Assembly: GCA_963823755.1 (NCBI GenBank)
Contig: CAWGMP010000011.1
Coordinates: 124,001-188,000, forward strand
Reading direction: 5' to 3'
DNA length: 64,000 nucleotides
Source: GCA-003244245 sp963823755
Lineage (GTDB): Bacteria; Actinomycetota; Actinomycetes; Mycobacteriales; Pseudonocardiaceae
Notes under the pieces: generated by a model
Seen by the model: the letters and a program-made list of their open reading frames with translations, nothing else
Database searches by the model: none
What the model was told of the DNA's origin: nothing
In this document: positions 33,715-41,611 of the stretch, one piece after another
Numbering within the stretch: position 1 is the stretch's first letter
How the letters are laid out: each line of letters begins with the position of its first letter
Position numbers and translations under genes: made by a program

Positions 33715-34023
33715 TCAGCAGGGATGCCAGCGGACCGGGCCTGCGCGGATGTCGGGTACGGCGCGGTGGCGGAGTTGCGGCGGTGATGCGGGGTGCTGGT
33801 CAGGGACGGGTCGTCGGCTCCGGTCGTAGGCGGCTCGGCGGGCGGGGTCGCGCAGGATGGCGTAGGCGGCCGCAGCGTCAGTGAGCCTGGCGGGGTCGGG
33901 TTCGGGATGGAGATCGGGATGGTTGGCGCGGACCAGGCGCCGGTAAGCGGCGCCGATCTGGGCCAGCGAGGCATCGGGGGCCACGCCCAAGACTGCATAC
34001 AGGTCGTGCTCGTCATGTGGCAT
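33715..34023 (-). CDS. J-domain (DnaJ-like) protein
   Basis: 102 aa from the ATG at 34023 (MPHDEHDLYAVLGVAPDASL). Residues 5-70 form a J domain with the essential HPD motif (RANHPDLHPEPDPARLTD) and the helix IV pattern AYAILRDPARRAAYDR. No Gly/Phe region, zinc finger or client-binding domain follows, only a short basic tail, so it is a minimal co-chaperone that stimulates DnaK ATPase. Hsp20 lies 240 bases upstream on the same strand, which suggests a shared stress response. The open frame runs upstream to 34215 without homology. Confidence 0.85.
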   Translation of the reverse strand: MPHDEHDLYAVLGVAPDASLAQIGAAYRRLVRANHPDLHPEPDPARLTDAAAAYAILRDPARRAAYDRSRRPVPDQHPASPPQLRHRAVPDIRAGPVRWHPC

Positions 34024-34263
34024 CGCGGCTGTCCGTCTCGGACGAAGGGTCTCGCGGACCAGTGGCCTGCGCTCCATGCGAATCGTCAGCCCGGGGGCGC
34101 CCAGTGGAGTGGTTATCAGGGTGCCCCCGGGTCGACAAAGGACTGACGCGAAGATTCCGGTCCCCCGGCTGTCCCCGGGGGACCGGAATCTTCGAGCGCC
34201 ATGGCGAGCCCTCAAGAGGGCTCTACGTTGCTGACCTGCAATCGGCGATTGCGGCGGATCAGC

Positions 34264-34695
34264 TCAGACGTTGATTTCTTTTGGCGTGTTGCCTCCGGTG
34301 ACCTCGATCTTGCGGGGCTTGGCTTTCTCGGCGATGGGGATTCGCAGGGTCAGCACTCCGACCTCGTAAGTAGCCTCGACGCGGTCGGCGTCGAGGGTGT
34401 CGCCGAGGAACAACTGCCTGCTGAACACTCCGCGGGGCCGCTCGGCGACCTGCAACTCGACGTCCTCGCCATAAGCGGGGACACGCTCGGCTTTGACGGT
34501 GAGCACGTTGTGCTCGACGTTGAGATCAATCGAGGACGGATCCACCCCGGGTAGGTCGAAGTGCACGACGAACTGTTCCCCGTGGCGGTAGGCGTCCATG
34601 GGCATCACTGCTGGGCGCGACCAGGTGCCGTTCTGGCCGAAAAGCTGCTGGGTGACCCGGTCCAGCTCCCGGAACGGGTCGGTACGCATCAGCAT
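34264..34695 (-). CDS. Hsp20/alpha-crystallin small heat shock protein
   Basis: 143 aa from the ATG at 34695, with AAGGAGAG at ideal spacing; the frame continues to 34740. The alpha-crystallin domain spans about 40-135: MDAYRHGEQFVVHFDLPGVD, the family signature VEHNVLTVKAERV, RGVFSRQLFLGDTL, and the GVLTLRIPIAEKAKPRKIEV C-terminal anchor. The N-terminus MRTDPFRELDRVTQQLFG is typical. It is an ATP-independent holdase. It is divergent from the MerR/HspR-like regulator at 35279, with 580 bases of regulatory DNA between. Confidence 0.93.
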   Translation of the reverse strand: MLMRTDPFRELDRVTQQLFGQNGTWSRPAVMPMDAYRHGEQFVVHFDLPGVDPSSIDLNVEHNVLTVKAERVPAYGEDVELQVAERPRGVFSRQLFLGDTLDADRVEATYEVGVLTLRIPIAEKAKPRKIEVTGGNTPKEINV

Positions 34696-35278
34696 CGAGG
34701 GTCTCTCCTTCCTGGGCGTCGTCATGACGCGTATCGGCACATGCCACTGTAGTGGTGCTTCGATGCTACTGTCAACGATCGTAGATGTATAGGTGTGTCT
34801 TCTGGCTGATATTTGTTGACATCAGCGCACTCAAGCCTTATCTGAAGTTCACATGAAGATGCTGCTCAACGCGATCGAGACCGAGTGTCAGAGGTCGTCA
34901 GCACCGCCCGGCTTCTAGTCTGAAGTGTCGCAAGCCTACGGCGATCGAGGGGCCTGCACGGCAGTCGAAGCTGGACAACATGCATCCGTCTACTGTAAAG
35001 TCTACCGTGCTACAGCACGATGTTGTTTCCTTCGCAAGGAGGTGATGGCTGCGGACTGTGACACTGATGGCTACGGTGCGTTGCGCTCCCGCACCGCGAT
35101 CAGTTCGGGTTGGCGGTTAACCGGATAGCGCGGGGATACCCGTGTGGTCACTGCCGCCCACAAGGAGCGTGTGCCCCGTCCTGGCCGGTGATGCCGGTGA
35201 CGGGCACTGACCCAGTCAACCTGCGCCCTGGTCGCCGCGAACAGGTACGGCGACCAGGGCCCTTTTCGCGAGGATCGG
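34696..35278. promoter_or_regulatory. divergent control region of hsp20 and merR-like gene
   Basis: No gene recognised. It contains a 12-base palindrome CCACTGTAGTGG (34744-34755), CTACTGT-type boxes near 34762 and 34989 that could be sites for the MerR-like regulator, and a terminator-like hairpin at its right end (separate entry). No HAIR or CIRCE element is evident. Confidence 0.45.
35225..35266 (+). terminator. intrinsic terminator just upstream of merR-like gene
   Basis: Thirteen perfect base pairs (GCCCTGGTCGCCG, 35225-35237, with 35248-35260), 10-base loop, followed by CCTTTT. It lies 13 bases before the start of the MerR-like gene, so a transcript from the region to the left would end here unless prevented. 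Confidence 0.75.
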
Positions 35279-35608
35279 GTGACACAACCGCAGGGCATGC
35301 ACAACAAGCTCGATGACCAGGATTACCCCGCCTACACCATGGGCCTGGCTGCGGAGCTACTGGGGGTACAACCGGCCTTTCTGCGCAGCCTCGACGCGGC
35401 GGGGCTCTTGACTCCGGGTCGGTCGGCCGGTGGGCAACGTCGCTACAGCCGCGCCGATCTTGCTCTAGCCATCCGGGTACGCGAACTGCTGGATCAGAAC
35501 ATGCCACTGGCCGCTGCCACTCGCATCGTCAGCCTCGAACACCAACTCGCCGCAGCCCACCAGCGCATCGCCCACCTCGAGGGGACCATCGGCCAGTCCA
35601 CCGGCTGA
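35279..35608 (+). CDS. MerR family regulator, HspR-like
   Basis: 109 aa from the GTG at 35279 (GAGGA ahead); an ATG at 35297 is an alternative. The MerR HTH is at about 18-85: YTMGLAAELLGVQPAFLRSL, DAAGLLTPGRSAGGQRRYSR and LALAIRVRELLDQNMPLAAA. The spelling of the GGQRRYS segment and the short C-terminal coiled coil (LEHQLAAAHQRIAHLEG) match HspR-type heat-shock repressors rather than ligand-sensing MerR proteins. By position it probably represses the divergent hsp20 gene; that is inferred. Confidence 0.82.
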   Translation: MTQPQGMHNKLDDQDYPAYTMGLAAELLGVQPAFLRSLDAAGLLTPGRSAGGQRRYSRADLALAIRVRELLDQNMPLAAATRIVSLEHQLAAAHQRIAHLEGTIGQSTG

Positions 35609-35709
35609 CGCTGAGGATTCCCCACCGGGGACCAGCCACCGGCATGCCCACGCGTCCCACGCGCCTGCCGCGCACGCTGACCGTCCGCCACCTGGCATGA
35701 TCCGCAGGC

Positions 35710-36849
35710 ATGCTGTCCGCCACCGACATCATGACCCCGTTGTGGCGAGGCGTCGTGGTGTTGCGGATCATTACGGCGGCCTTCGCGATCGCAGCGATCA
35801 TCGTGCATCACGACGGCTTCGAACGGCCGGGTCTGGGGTGGGCGGTACTCGCCGGAATCGCGGTCTGGACCGTGCTGACGTGCCTCGCCTACAGCTACGA
35901 TGTCACCCGCCGGATCCACGTGATCGTGGTCGACATGGTGGTGACGCTGACCCTGATGAGTTCCTCGGTGCTGGTGTTGTCCCCCGAGCAGCTCACCGAG
36001 ATCACTCACCGCGCCCCGCTGCTCACCTCTGTGTGGTCCTGCGGCCCGGTGGTTGCTGCCGCGGTGCACGCCGGACGGATGGCCGGAGCGCTGTTCGGCC
36101 TTGCCGTCTCGGTGGTCGATGTCTGGGTGCGCGGGTCGTTCAACACCGACCTCGCGTGCGACGCGATCCTGTTGATCGGGACCGGTTTCGTGGTCGGGCT
36201 AGCGGCCACCGCAGCTCGCCGGGCGACCGAGCAGCTCCGCCGGGCGGCCCGCGCTGAGGCGGCCACTGCTGAACGGGAAAGATTGGCCCGATCCATCCAC
36301 GACAGCGTGGTGCAGGTGCTGGCTCGGGTGCGCGCTCGCAGCTACCAGCTGGAGGGCGAAGCCGGCGAGTTGGCCCGGCTGGCCGGGGAGCAAGAGATCG
36401 CACTGCGATCCCTGTTCTCTGCTACCCCGGCGAACGCCACCGGTGAGCAGGACCTGGCTGGTGCAGTGCAGATGTTGGCCAGTCCCCGGGTCGAGGTCTC
36501 GGTGCCGGCCACCGAGGTGCCGTTACCCGCCTGCGACGTCGAGGAGTTGGTCGCGGTGGCCCGTGAGGCGCTGGCCAATACCGCCCGGCACGGCGGTCCG
36601 GAAGCGAAGTCGTGGGTACTGGTCGAGGACCTCGGTGAGGAGGTAGTGCTCACCATCCGTGACAACGGTCCCGGTGTCGACAACGGGCAGCTCGCCCACG
36701 CTGAGAGCGATGGTCGGATGGGAGTCTCGCGCTCGATCCGCGGCCGGGTGGCCGACCTGGGTGGCACGCTGGTTCTGGACACCGGCCCGGGGCGGGGCAT
36801 CGAATGGGAGGTGCGGTTGGCCCGCATCCGGCACAGCGTGTTGCGGTGA
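35710..36849 (+). CDS. sensor histidine kinase, MacS/DUF5931 type
   Basis: 379 aa. About five membrane helices fill residues 10-165 without a large extracellular domain. Next comes a HisKA_3 dimerisation helix with the phospho-acceptor His in RERLARSIHDSVVQVLARV (about residue 197) and an HATPase domain with VAREALANTARHGG (N box) and IRDNGPGV, then GRMGVSRSIRGRVADLGG (G box). It autophosphorylates and signals to the overlapping response regulator. The membrane layout suggests sensing of an envelope or membrane signal; the ligand is unknown. Confidence 0.9.
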   Translation: MLSATDIMTPLWRGVVVLRIITAAFAIAAIIVHHDGFERPGLGWAVLAGIAVWTVLTCLAYSYDVTRRIHVIVVDMVVTLTLMSSSVLVLSPEQLTEITHRAPLLTSVWSCGPVVAAAVHAGRMAGALFGLAVSVVDVWVRGSFNTDLACDAILLIGTGFVVGLAATAARRATEQLRRAARAEAATAERERLARSIHDSVVQVLARVRARSYQLEGEAGELARLAGEQEIALRSLFSATPANATGEQDLAGAVQMLASPRVEVSVPATEVPLPACDVEELVAVAREALANTARHGGPEAKSWVLVEDLGEEVVLTIRDNGPGVDNGQLAHAESDGRMGVSRSIRGRVADLGGTLVLDTGPGRGIEWEVRLARIRHSVLR

Positions 36850-37505
36850 CGGCCGCGGCCGAGATTCGGGTCATGGTGGTCGACGACCACCCGATCTGGC
36901 GTGCTGGAGTGGCCCGCGACCTCAGCGAGCGAGGTTTCGAGGTGGTCGCCACCGCGGCTGACGGTGCGGCCGCGCTGCGCATCGTGCCCGCTGCCAGCCC
37001 GGATGTGGTCCTGATGGACCTGCAGTTCGCCTCTGGTGGCCCGTCCGGTGCCGACACCACCCGGCGCATCATCGACACCTGGCCCGGCATCCGGGTTCTG
37101 GTGCTGTCCGCCTCCGGCGAGCACACCGACGTGCTGGCGGCGGTGCAGGCAGGCGCCTCGGGCTACCTGGTGAAATCCGCCTCGGTGGAGGAGTTGGTCA
37201 ACGCCGTGCGCCGCACTGCTGCGGGGGACGCGGTGTTCACCGCGGGCCTGGCTGGTCTCGTGCTGGGCGAGTACCGCCGGATGGCGTCGGGCCCACGGGC
37301 CGACGTGCCGCGGCTCACCGAGCGCGAGACCGAAGTGTTGCGGCAGGTGGCCACCGGGCGCACCGCCCGGCAGATCGCTGACGCGCTGGTGATCAGCCAC
37401 CGAACTGTGGAGAACCACGTGCAGTCGACGTTGCGCAAGCTGCAGCTGCACAACCGGGTGGAGCTGGCTCGCTACGCGATCGAGCACGGCCTCGCCGTCC
37501 AGTAG
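36846..37505 (+). CDS. LuxR/NarL family response regulator
   Basis: 219 aa from the GTG at 36846, overlapping the kinase stop (GTGA), so the pair is translationally coupled. Receiver domain: acidic pocket VVDDHPIWRAG, phospho-acceptor Asp in VLMDLQFA (about residue 58), VLSASGEH and GYLVKSASVEELV (conserved Lys). The C-terminal LuxR HTH is LTERETEVLRQVATGRTARQ, then IADALVISHRTVENHV (about 155-205). It is the DNA-binding output of the two-component system; targets are unknown. Confidence 0.93.
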   Translation: MTAAAEIRVMVVDDHPIWRAGVARDLSERGFEVVATAADGAAALRIVPAASPDVVLMDLQFASGGPSGADTTRRIIDTWPGIRVLVLSASGEHTDVLAAVQAGASGYLVKSASVEELVNAVRRTAAGDAVFTAGLAGLVLGEYRRMASGPRADVPRLTERETEVLRQVATGRTARQIADALVISHRTVENHVQSTLRKLQLHNRVELARYAIEHGLAVQ

Positions 37506-37957
37506 GTGGGGACATCCGCTGCGGCCGGGCTGCGTGTCAGGGTTGCCTGACGAGTGGTTTCACCGCGCTGGTGGGAACAGTATTCTGACTAGTGGCAACC
37601 TGTCACTTGCTCACACGGTCGAGTAACGGCCGTGTCTGGGGGAGGGACCGCCGACCGGGTGCCAGGGGGGCGGGGTGGCACCCGGTCGGCGGCCTTACGC
37701 CAGCGGCCGGGGGGAGTTGCCGCTAGCGCAATCGGCGCTCCGGGCATCGTGCCGATGCCCAGCAGCCGTTCGGTCCGGCTGACGACATGTGGAACCGGGT
37801 CCTGCGGCTGGTTCACCGATCAGGGTCAGTGTGCGTGATGCGCCTGCCTGCTGACAACCACCGTTTCAGCACGACCGCCACCCAGGAGCGTGTGGCCGTC
37901 CCCGGTACGCTGACGCACCCAGAGTAACGGGTGTACTCGCAGGGACGGTGGGTTAAC
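37506..37957. other. intergenic with large GC hairpin
   Basis: No gene recognised. The main feature is the hairpin at 37648-37692, listed separately. A weaker stem, ACACGG with CCGTGT, lies at 37612-37635. Confidence 0.5.
37648..37692. terminator. 17-bp hairpin with G-rich (C-rich antisense) loop
   Basis: CCGCCGACCGGGTGCCA (37648-37664) pairs perfectly with 37676-37692. The 11-base loop is GGGGGGCGGGG on the plus strand, C-rich on the minus strand. It could terminate the two-component operon or belong to a small RNA. Confidence 0.55.
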
Positions 37958-39100
37958 GTGGAATTCGAGCTTGAGCGGGACGCGTTCGCCGAGGCCATCG
38001 CGTGGACGGCGAAGGGTCTACCGGCCCGCCCGGTCGTTCCGGTGACCGCGGGCGTGGTGCTCGAGGTGACCGCCGGCACGATGATCGTCTCGGGTTTCGA
38101 CTTCGAGGTGCTCAACCGCATCGAGGTCCCTGTCACCGACAAGTCGGTCGGACGGGTACTGGTGTCGGGCCGGCTGCTGGCCGAGATCGCCCGCGCGCTG
38201 CCGCCCAAGGACGTGCGGGTGGTGGTGGAGGGAAACCGGCTGACGATCCGATGCGGCTCGGCTCGGTTCAACCTGCCGCTGCTGCACATTGAGGACTACC
38301 CGGCGGTGCCGGAACTGCCCGCCACCTCAGGCACGGTGCGCGGTGACGTCTTCGCCACCGCCGTCGCGCAGGTCACCGTGGCGGCCAGCCGGGACGAGAC
38401 ACTACCCATGCTCACGGGGGTGCGCATGGAGATCGGCTCCGAGGCCCTCACCTTGGCTGCCACCGACCGGTACCGCCTTGCCGAGCGGTACATTCCCTGG
38501 ACGCCCACCGGGACGGTGCCGTCCACCTCGGTCATCGTTCCGGCGAAGACACTGGCCGATGTCGCCAAGTCGCTCGGTTCGGCCAGCGAGGTGGTGCTGT
38601 CGATGGGCAACGCCGACGATGCCGGTTTCCTGGGTTTCTCCGCTGGCGGTCGCCAGACGTTGACCCGGCTGCTGGACGGCGAGTTCGTCAAGTTCGCTTC
38701 GCTGTGGCCCACTGAGGTCACCACCACCGTAGAGGTGGAGGTTGCCGAGTTCATCGCAGCGCTCAAGCGGGTGTCCCTGGTCGCCCAGCGGTTCGCACCG
38801 GTCCGGCTGGCCTTCTCCGAAGGCACCGCCCAGCTGTCCGCGGAGGCCGAAGACGAGTCCAGCGCCGAAGAGGAACTCGAGGTCGGTGTCACCGGGGAAC
38901 CGTTGACCATCGGGTTCAACGCCGGGTATCTGCTTGACGGGCTGGCCGCGGTGACCACCCCGCGGGCGACACTGTCGTTCACCGAAGCGAGCCGCCCCAC
39001 CGTCATCACCCCGGTCACCGGCCTGGCTGCAGAGGATGGGGATGAGGCCAGGGACGCTTCTTACCGCTATCTCGTCATGTCGATGCGCTTGCGCGGTTAG
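37958..39100 (+). CDS. dnaN: DNA polymerase III beta subunit (sliding clamp) paralogue
   Basis: 380 aa from the GTG at 37958 (VEFELERDAFAEAIAWTAKG), the usual first motif of actinobacterial DnaN; the frame runs back to a GTG at 37931. Three clamp domains follow: GRLLAEIARALPPKDVRVVV, SRDETLPMLTGVRMEIGSEA, LTLAATDRYRLAERYI and RLLDGEFVKF, and a C-terminal YRYLVMSMRL that matches the peptide-binding C-terminus (YLVMPMRL in typical DnaN). The clamp holds polymerase on DNA. The gene is not next to dnaA, recF or gyrB, so it is probably a second clamp gene; alternatively the chromosome is rearranged. Confidence 0.9.
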   Translation: MEFELERDAFAEAIAWTAKGLPARPVVPVTAGVVLEVTAGTMIVSGFDFEVLNRIEVPVTDKSVGRVLVSGRLLAEIARALPPKDVRVVVEGNRLTIRCGSARFNLPLLHIEDYPAVPELPATSGTVRGDVFATAVAQVTVAASRDETLPMLTGVRMEIGSEALTLAATDRYRLAERYIPWTPTGTVPSTSVIVPAKTLADVAKSLGSASEVVLSMGNADDAGFLGFSAGGRQTLTRLLDGEFVKFASLWPTEVTTTVEVEVAEFIAALKRVSLVAQRFAPVRLAFSEGTAQLSAEAEDESSAEEELEVGVTGEPLTIGFNAGYLLDGLAAVTTPRATLSFTEASRPTVITPVTGLAAEDGDEARDASYRYLVMSMRLRG

Positions 39101-39142
39101 TGCCGGCGCTCCACGGTGCCCCAGCCCTCGGGGTCCCACCGC

Positions 39143-39523
39143 TCACTGGGCGGATCGGCGGAAGCGCCAGGACCGCCGCGCGGTGGCCGGCACCGGCCGG
39201 GTCGGCGCCGGTGGAGTCGGCAATGGGGCCTCGGCCCGGCTCTGGCGCCAACCGGCGAGTTGATGGATCGCCTCAGCGGGGTCGAGCACTGGAATACCGA
39301 GCATGCCTGCGGCGCGCGCAGTGGGGTGGTCTGCAGGCACCGTGGAGTCTGCGATCACCACGGAGACCGCGGGTGTGAGCCGACTGCGAGTTACCGCTCC
39401 GTGTGCCTCCATGAGCCGTCGCAGTGCTCCAAGATCGGCGGAACTGCCGAGATACAGCACGTGCAGCGGGTCCCGGGTGGCCGCATGACGACTCACCGCG
39501 TCTCCAGTCTCCCCGACGATCAC
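39143..39523 (-). CDS. small BRCT-like/hypothetical protein
   Basis: 126 aa, GTG start. The sequence LHVLYLGSSADLGALRRLME followed by AHGAVTRSRLTPAVSVVIAD and HPTARAAGMLGIPVLDPAEA reads like a BRCT-type fold (a marked-for-comparison segment, a T/S-x-x-T region and a variable C-terminal helix), such as is found fused to DnaQ-like exonucleases. The last 40 residues are Pro/Arg-rich. I cannot assign a function. It is convergent with the clamp gene, whose end is 42 bases away. Confidence 0.5.
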   Translation of the reverse strand: MIVGETGDAVSRHAATRDPLHVLYLGSSADLGALRRLMEAHGAVTRSRLTPAVSVVIADSTVPADHPTARAAGMLGIPVLDPAEAIHQLAGWRQSRAEAPLPTPPAPTRPVPATARRSWRFRRSAQ

Positions 39524-39625
39524 TCCGAGTGTATGGATCCCAGCGCGGTATTACCGACTGTGTACGCCTTGCGACGTAAAGGGACAATACCCCGTCCCGG
39601 TCAGCAGGCTCTGCGACCCATGTCA

Positions 39626-40963
39626 CTAACTGGTGATCCGGGACACCCGGGAGCGCAGCGCGGCATGGGCCTCCACGGAGTCGACCCGGGTCGACGTGCC
39701 ACCACGGAGCACAGGTTCGCCCCCCACCCAGACATCCCGCACCGCTCGAGCCCCGGCAGCCCATACCAGGTTGGCCAGCAACTGGCCGTCCGGGACGTCG
39801 AGCCCGGTCGCGAATGCCGCGTCGTCGGCACCGATATGCACCAGATCGGCCCACCCGCCCGGTCGTAGGCTGCCGAGATCATCACGCCCGATCGCGGCCG
39901 CGCCACCCCGGGTTGCCAGCAGCAATGCCTGCGCGGCGGTCAGTGCAGCGGCGTCGCCGGTGGACAGCCGGGCCAGCCGGGCGGCCAGCCTGACGTCGTC
40001 CCAGAGATCGAGGTTGTCGTGCGAGGCAGGGCCGTCGGTGCCCAGACCGACGGCGATTCCAGCGGCGCGCAGGTCCAGTAGCCGCGCGATGCCGGAGGCG
40101 AGCTTGCTGTTGGAACCGGGGCAGTGTGCGACGCCTGCACGATGCCGGGCCAGCACCGCGATGTCGGTGTCGGACAGTTGCACGGCATGGGCGGCCAGCA
40201 CCCGCGCCCCTCGGCCGGAATCGTCGGTGCCGAACACCCCGAGATGTTCCAGCAGCAGTGGCACCGAGCCGTACTGGTCGCGGATCGAGGTGTCCTCGCC
40301 GACGGTCTCGGCAACGTGGATGTGCAGCAGTGCACCACGTTCCCGGGCGGCCGCGCCCGCCGCGGCCAACGCCTCGGGCGGCAGCGTGTAGGCGGCGTGC
40401 GGGCCGTATCCCAGTTCGATGCGCTCACCAGGACCGAACCGGATCCCGTCGGCGTCGATCCAGCGGCTGATGCCCTCGAGCATCTGCTCCCAGGTACCCA
40501 ACCGATCCCAACCCGGGGCCGCGATGATGCCCGGGGTCACCACCGCGCGGCTGCCCGCGGCCAGCACGGCGTCCACGACCGCCTCGCTGTGAAAGTACAT
40601 CTCCACGCTCGTGGTGATGCCGGCGCTGAGCATCTCCAGAGTGCCGACCAGCATGCCGGTCCGCACGTCCGCAGCGTCGACGCGGGCCTCGGCGGGCCAG
40701 ATCACCTCGGTCAGCCAGCGCATCAGCGGCAGATCCCCACCCAACCCGCGCAACCCGGTCATCGCGGTATGAGCATGCGTGTTGATCAGCCCGGGGAGCA
40801 GGATGCCGGTGAGCACCGACTCGGGTCCGGGTGCGGGGGGCGCTTCGGCAGAGGGTCCGATGTGGGCGATCCGACCGGTGCTGTCGACGTCCACCACAGC
40901 ATCGCGCAATACCGTGCACTGCTCGTCGCAGGGCAGCACCACCGGCGCGGTCAGCCGTATCAC
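39626..40963 (-). CDS. MTA/SAH deaminase-type amidohydrolase
   Basis: 445 aa of the amidohydrolase superfamily, chlorohydrolase/MtaD subgroup. Metal ligands are in LPGLINTHAHTAMTGLRG (HxH), LLHIHVAET (His), VLAAHAVQLSD (His) and VGLGTDGPASHDNLDL (Asp). The segment GLGGDLPLMRWLTEVIWPAE is typical of 5-methylthioadenosine/S-adenosylhomocysteine deaminases, which release ammonia and give the inosine analogue. The gene overlaps the NYN gene upstream by 4 bases and is probably cotranscribed with it and trmB. A guanine or cytosine deaminase of the same fold is less likely. Confidence 0.87.
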   Translation of the reverse strand: MIRLTAPVVLPCDEQCTVLRDAVVDVDSTGRIAHIGPSAEAPPAPGPESVLTGILLPGLINTHAHTAMTGLRGLGGDLPLMRWLTEVIWPAEARVDAADVRTGMLVGTLEMLSAGITTSVEMYFHSEAVVDAVLAAGSRAVVTPGIIAAPGWDRLGTWEQMLEGISRWIDADGIRFGPGERIELGYGPHAAYTLPPEALAAAGAAARERGALLHIHVAETVGEDTSIRDQYGSVPLLLEHLGVFGTDDSGRGARVLAAHAVQLSDTDIAVLARHRAGVAHCPGSNSKLASGIARLLDLRAAGIAVGLGTDGPASHDNLDLWDDVRLAARLARLSTGDAAALTAAQALLLATRGGAAAIGRDDLGSLRPGGWADLVHIGADDAAFATGLDVPDGQLLANLVWAAGARAVRDVWVGGEPVLRGGTSTRVDSVEAHAALRSRVSRITS

Positions 40964-41595
40964 GGGACGGGCTCCACGATGGTGTGTCGCAGCAATGCGG
41001 TGAGTGGCCGCAGCGGGGGAAGCCAGGCGCCTTCGGGAGGTAGCGTCTCAAGGGTGATCCGGGGCAGTGGCTGCAGGAACAGCTCTGGGATGTCTTCGAG
41101 ATCCTCGAAGCCCAGCACCCCGGAGTTGACCGCGAACGACGCGTGCTCCCGGAACCCGAGCACGGTGACCCGGACGCCCTGGGCGACCAGATCCTCCAAA
41201 GGCTCCCGGAAAGCCCGGCTGTCCCCGGAGGCCACCAGCAGTTGGCGCAGCATGCCCTGCTCATGGCGCTCGCGGATATGCGTCAGCATGTCCTCGTCGA
41301 TGTCCGATTCATCGATTTTGGGCTTGGCGAACACCGCGAACCCGGTGTTGCGCAGTGCCTCCACCCACGGCCGCACGAAGTCCGTGCTGCCCGCAGCGAC
41401 ATTGGTGAACACGGTCGCCTCGGGTTCGGTGTCGGATCCGGCTTGCAAGATCAGCCAGCGGCCCAGGGCGTCGAACCTCGGCCGGGACGCGGAGCTGGGT
41501 CGTCCGCCGAGGATCGAGCCCAGGCTCATGTCGATATTGGGTGCATCCCAGACGAGCAGGGTTGTCGGGACGGCCGGGGCTGGCGCCAGGTTCAT
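40960..41595 (-). CDS. NYN (PIN-like nuclease) domain protein
   Basis: 211 aa from the ATG at 41595. NYN/LabA-type fold: LLVWDAPNIDMSLGSILGG near the N-terminus (first metal Asp), a middle DFVRPWVEALRNTGFAVF, KPKIDESDIDEDM, and LLVASGDSRAFREPLEDLVA (second and third Asp). These acidic residues fit a metal-dependent RNase. The C-terminus is hydrophobic and Pro-rich. Overlap with the amidohydrolase downstream (ATGA) and a 16-base gap to trmB upstream put it in one operon with a tRNA-modifying enzyme, which suggests, but does not show, an RNA substrate. Confidence 0.85.
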   Translation of the reverse strand: MNLAPAPAVPTTLLVWDAPNIDMSLGSILGGRPSSASRPRFDALGRWLILQAGSDTEPEATVFTNVAAGSTDFVRPWVEALRNTGFAVFAKPKIDESDIDEDMLTHIRERHEQGMLRQLLVASGDSRAFREPLEDLVAQGVRVTVLGFREHASFAVNSGVLGFEDLEDIPELFLQPLPRITLETLPPEGAWLPPLRPLTALLRHTIVEPVP

Positions 41596-41611
41596 GCTCA
41601 CCGATCCTGCC

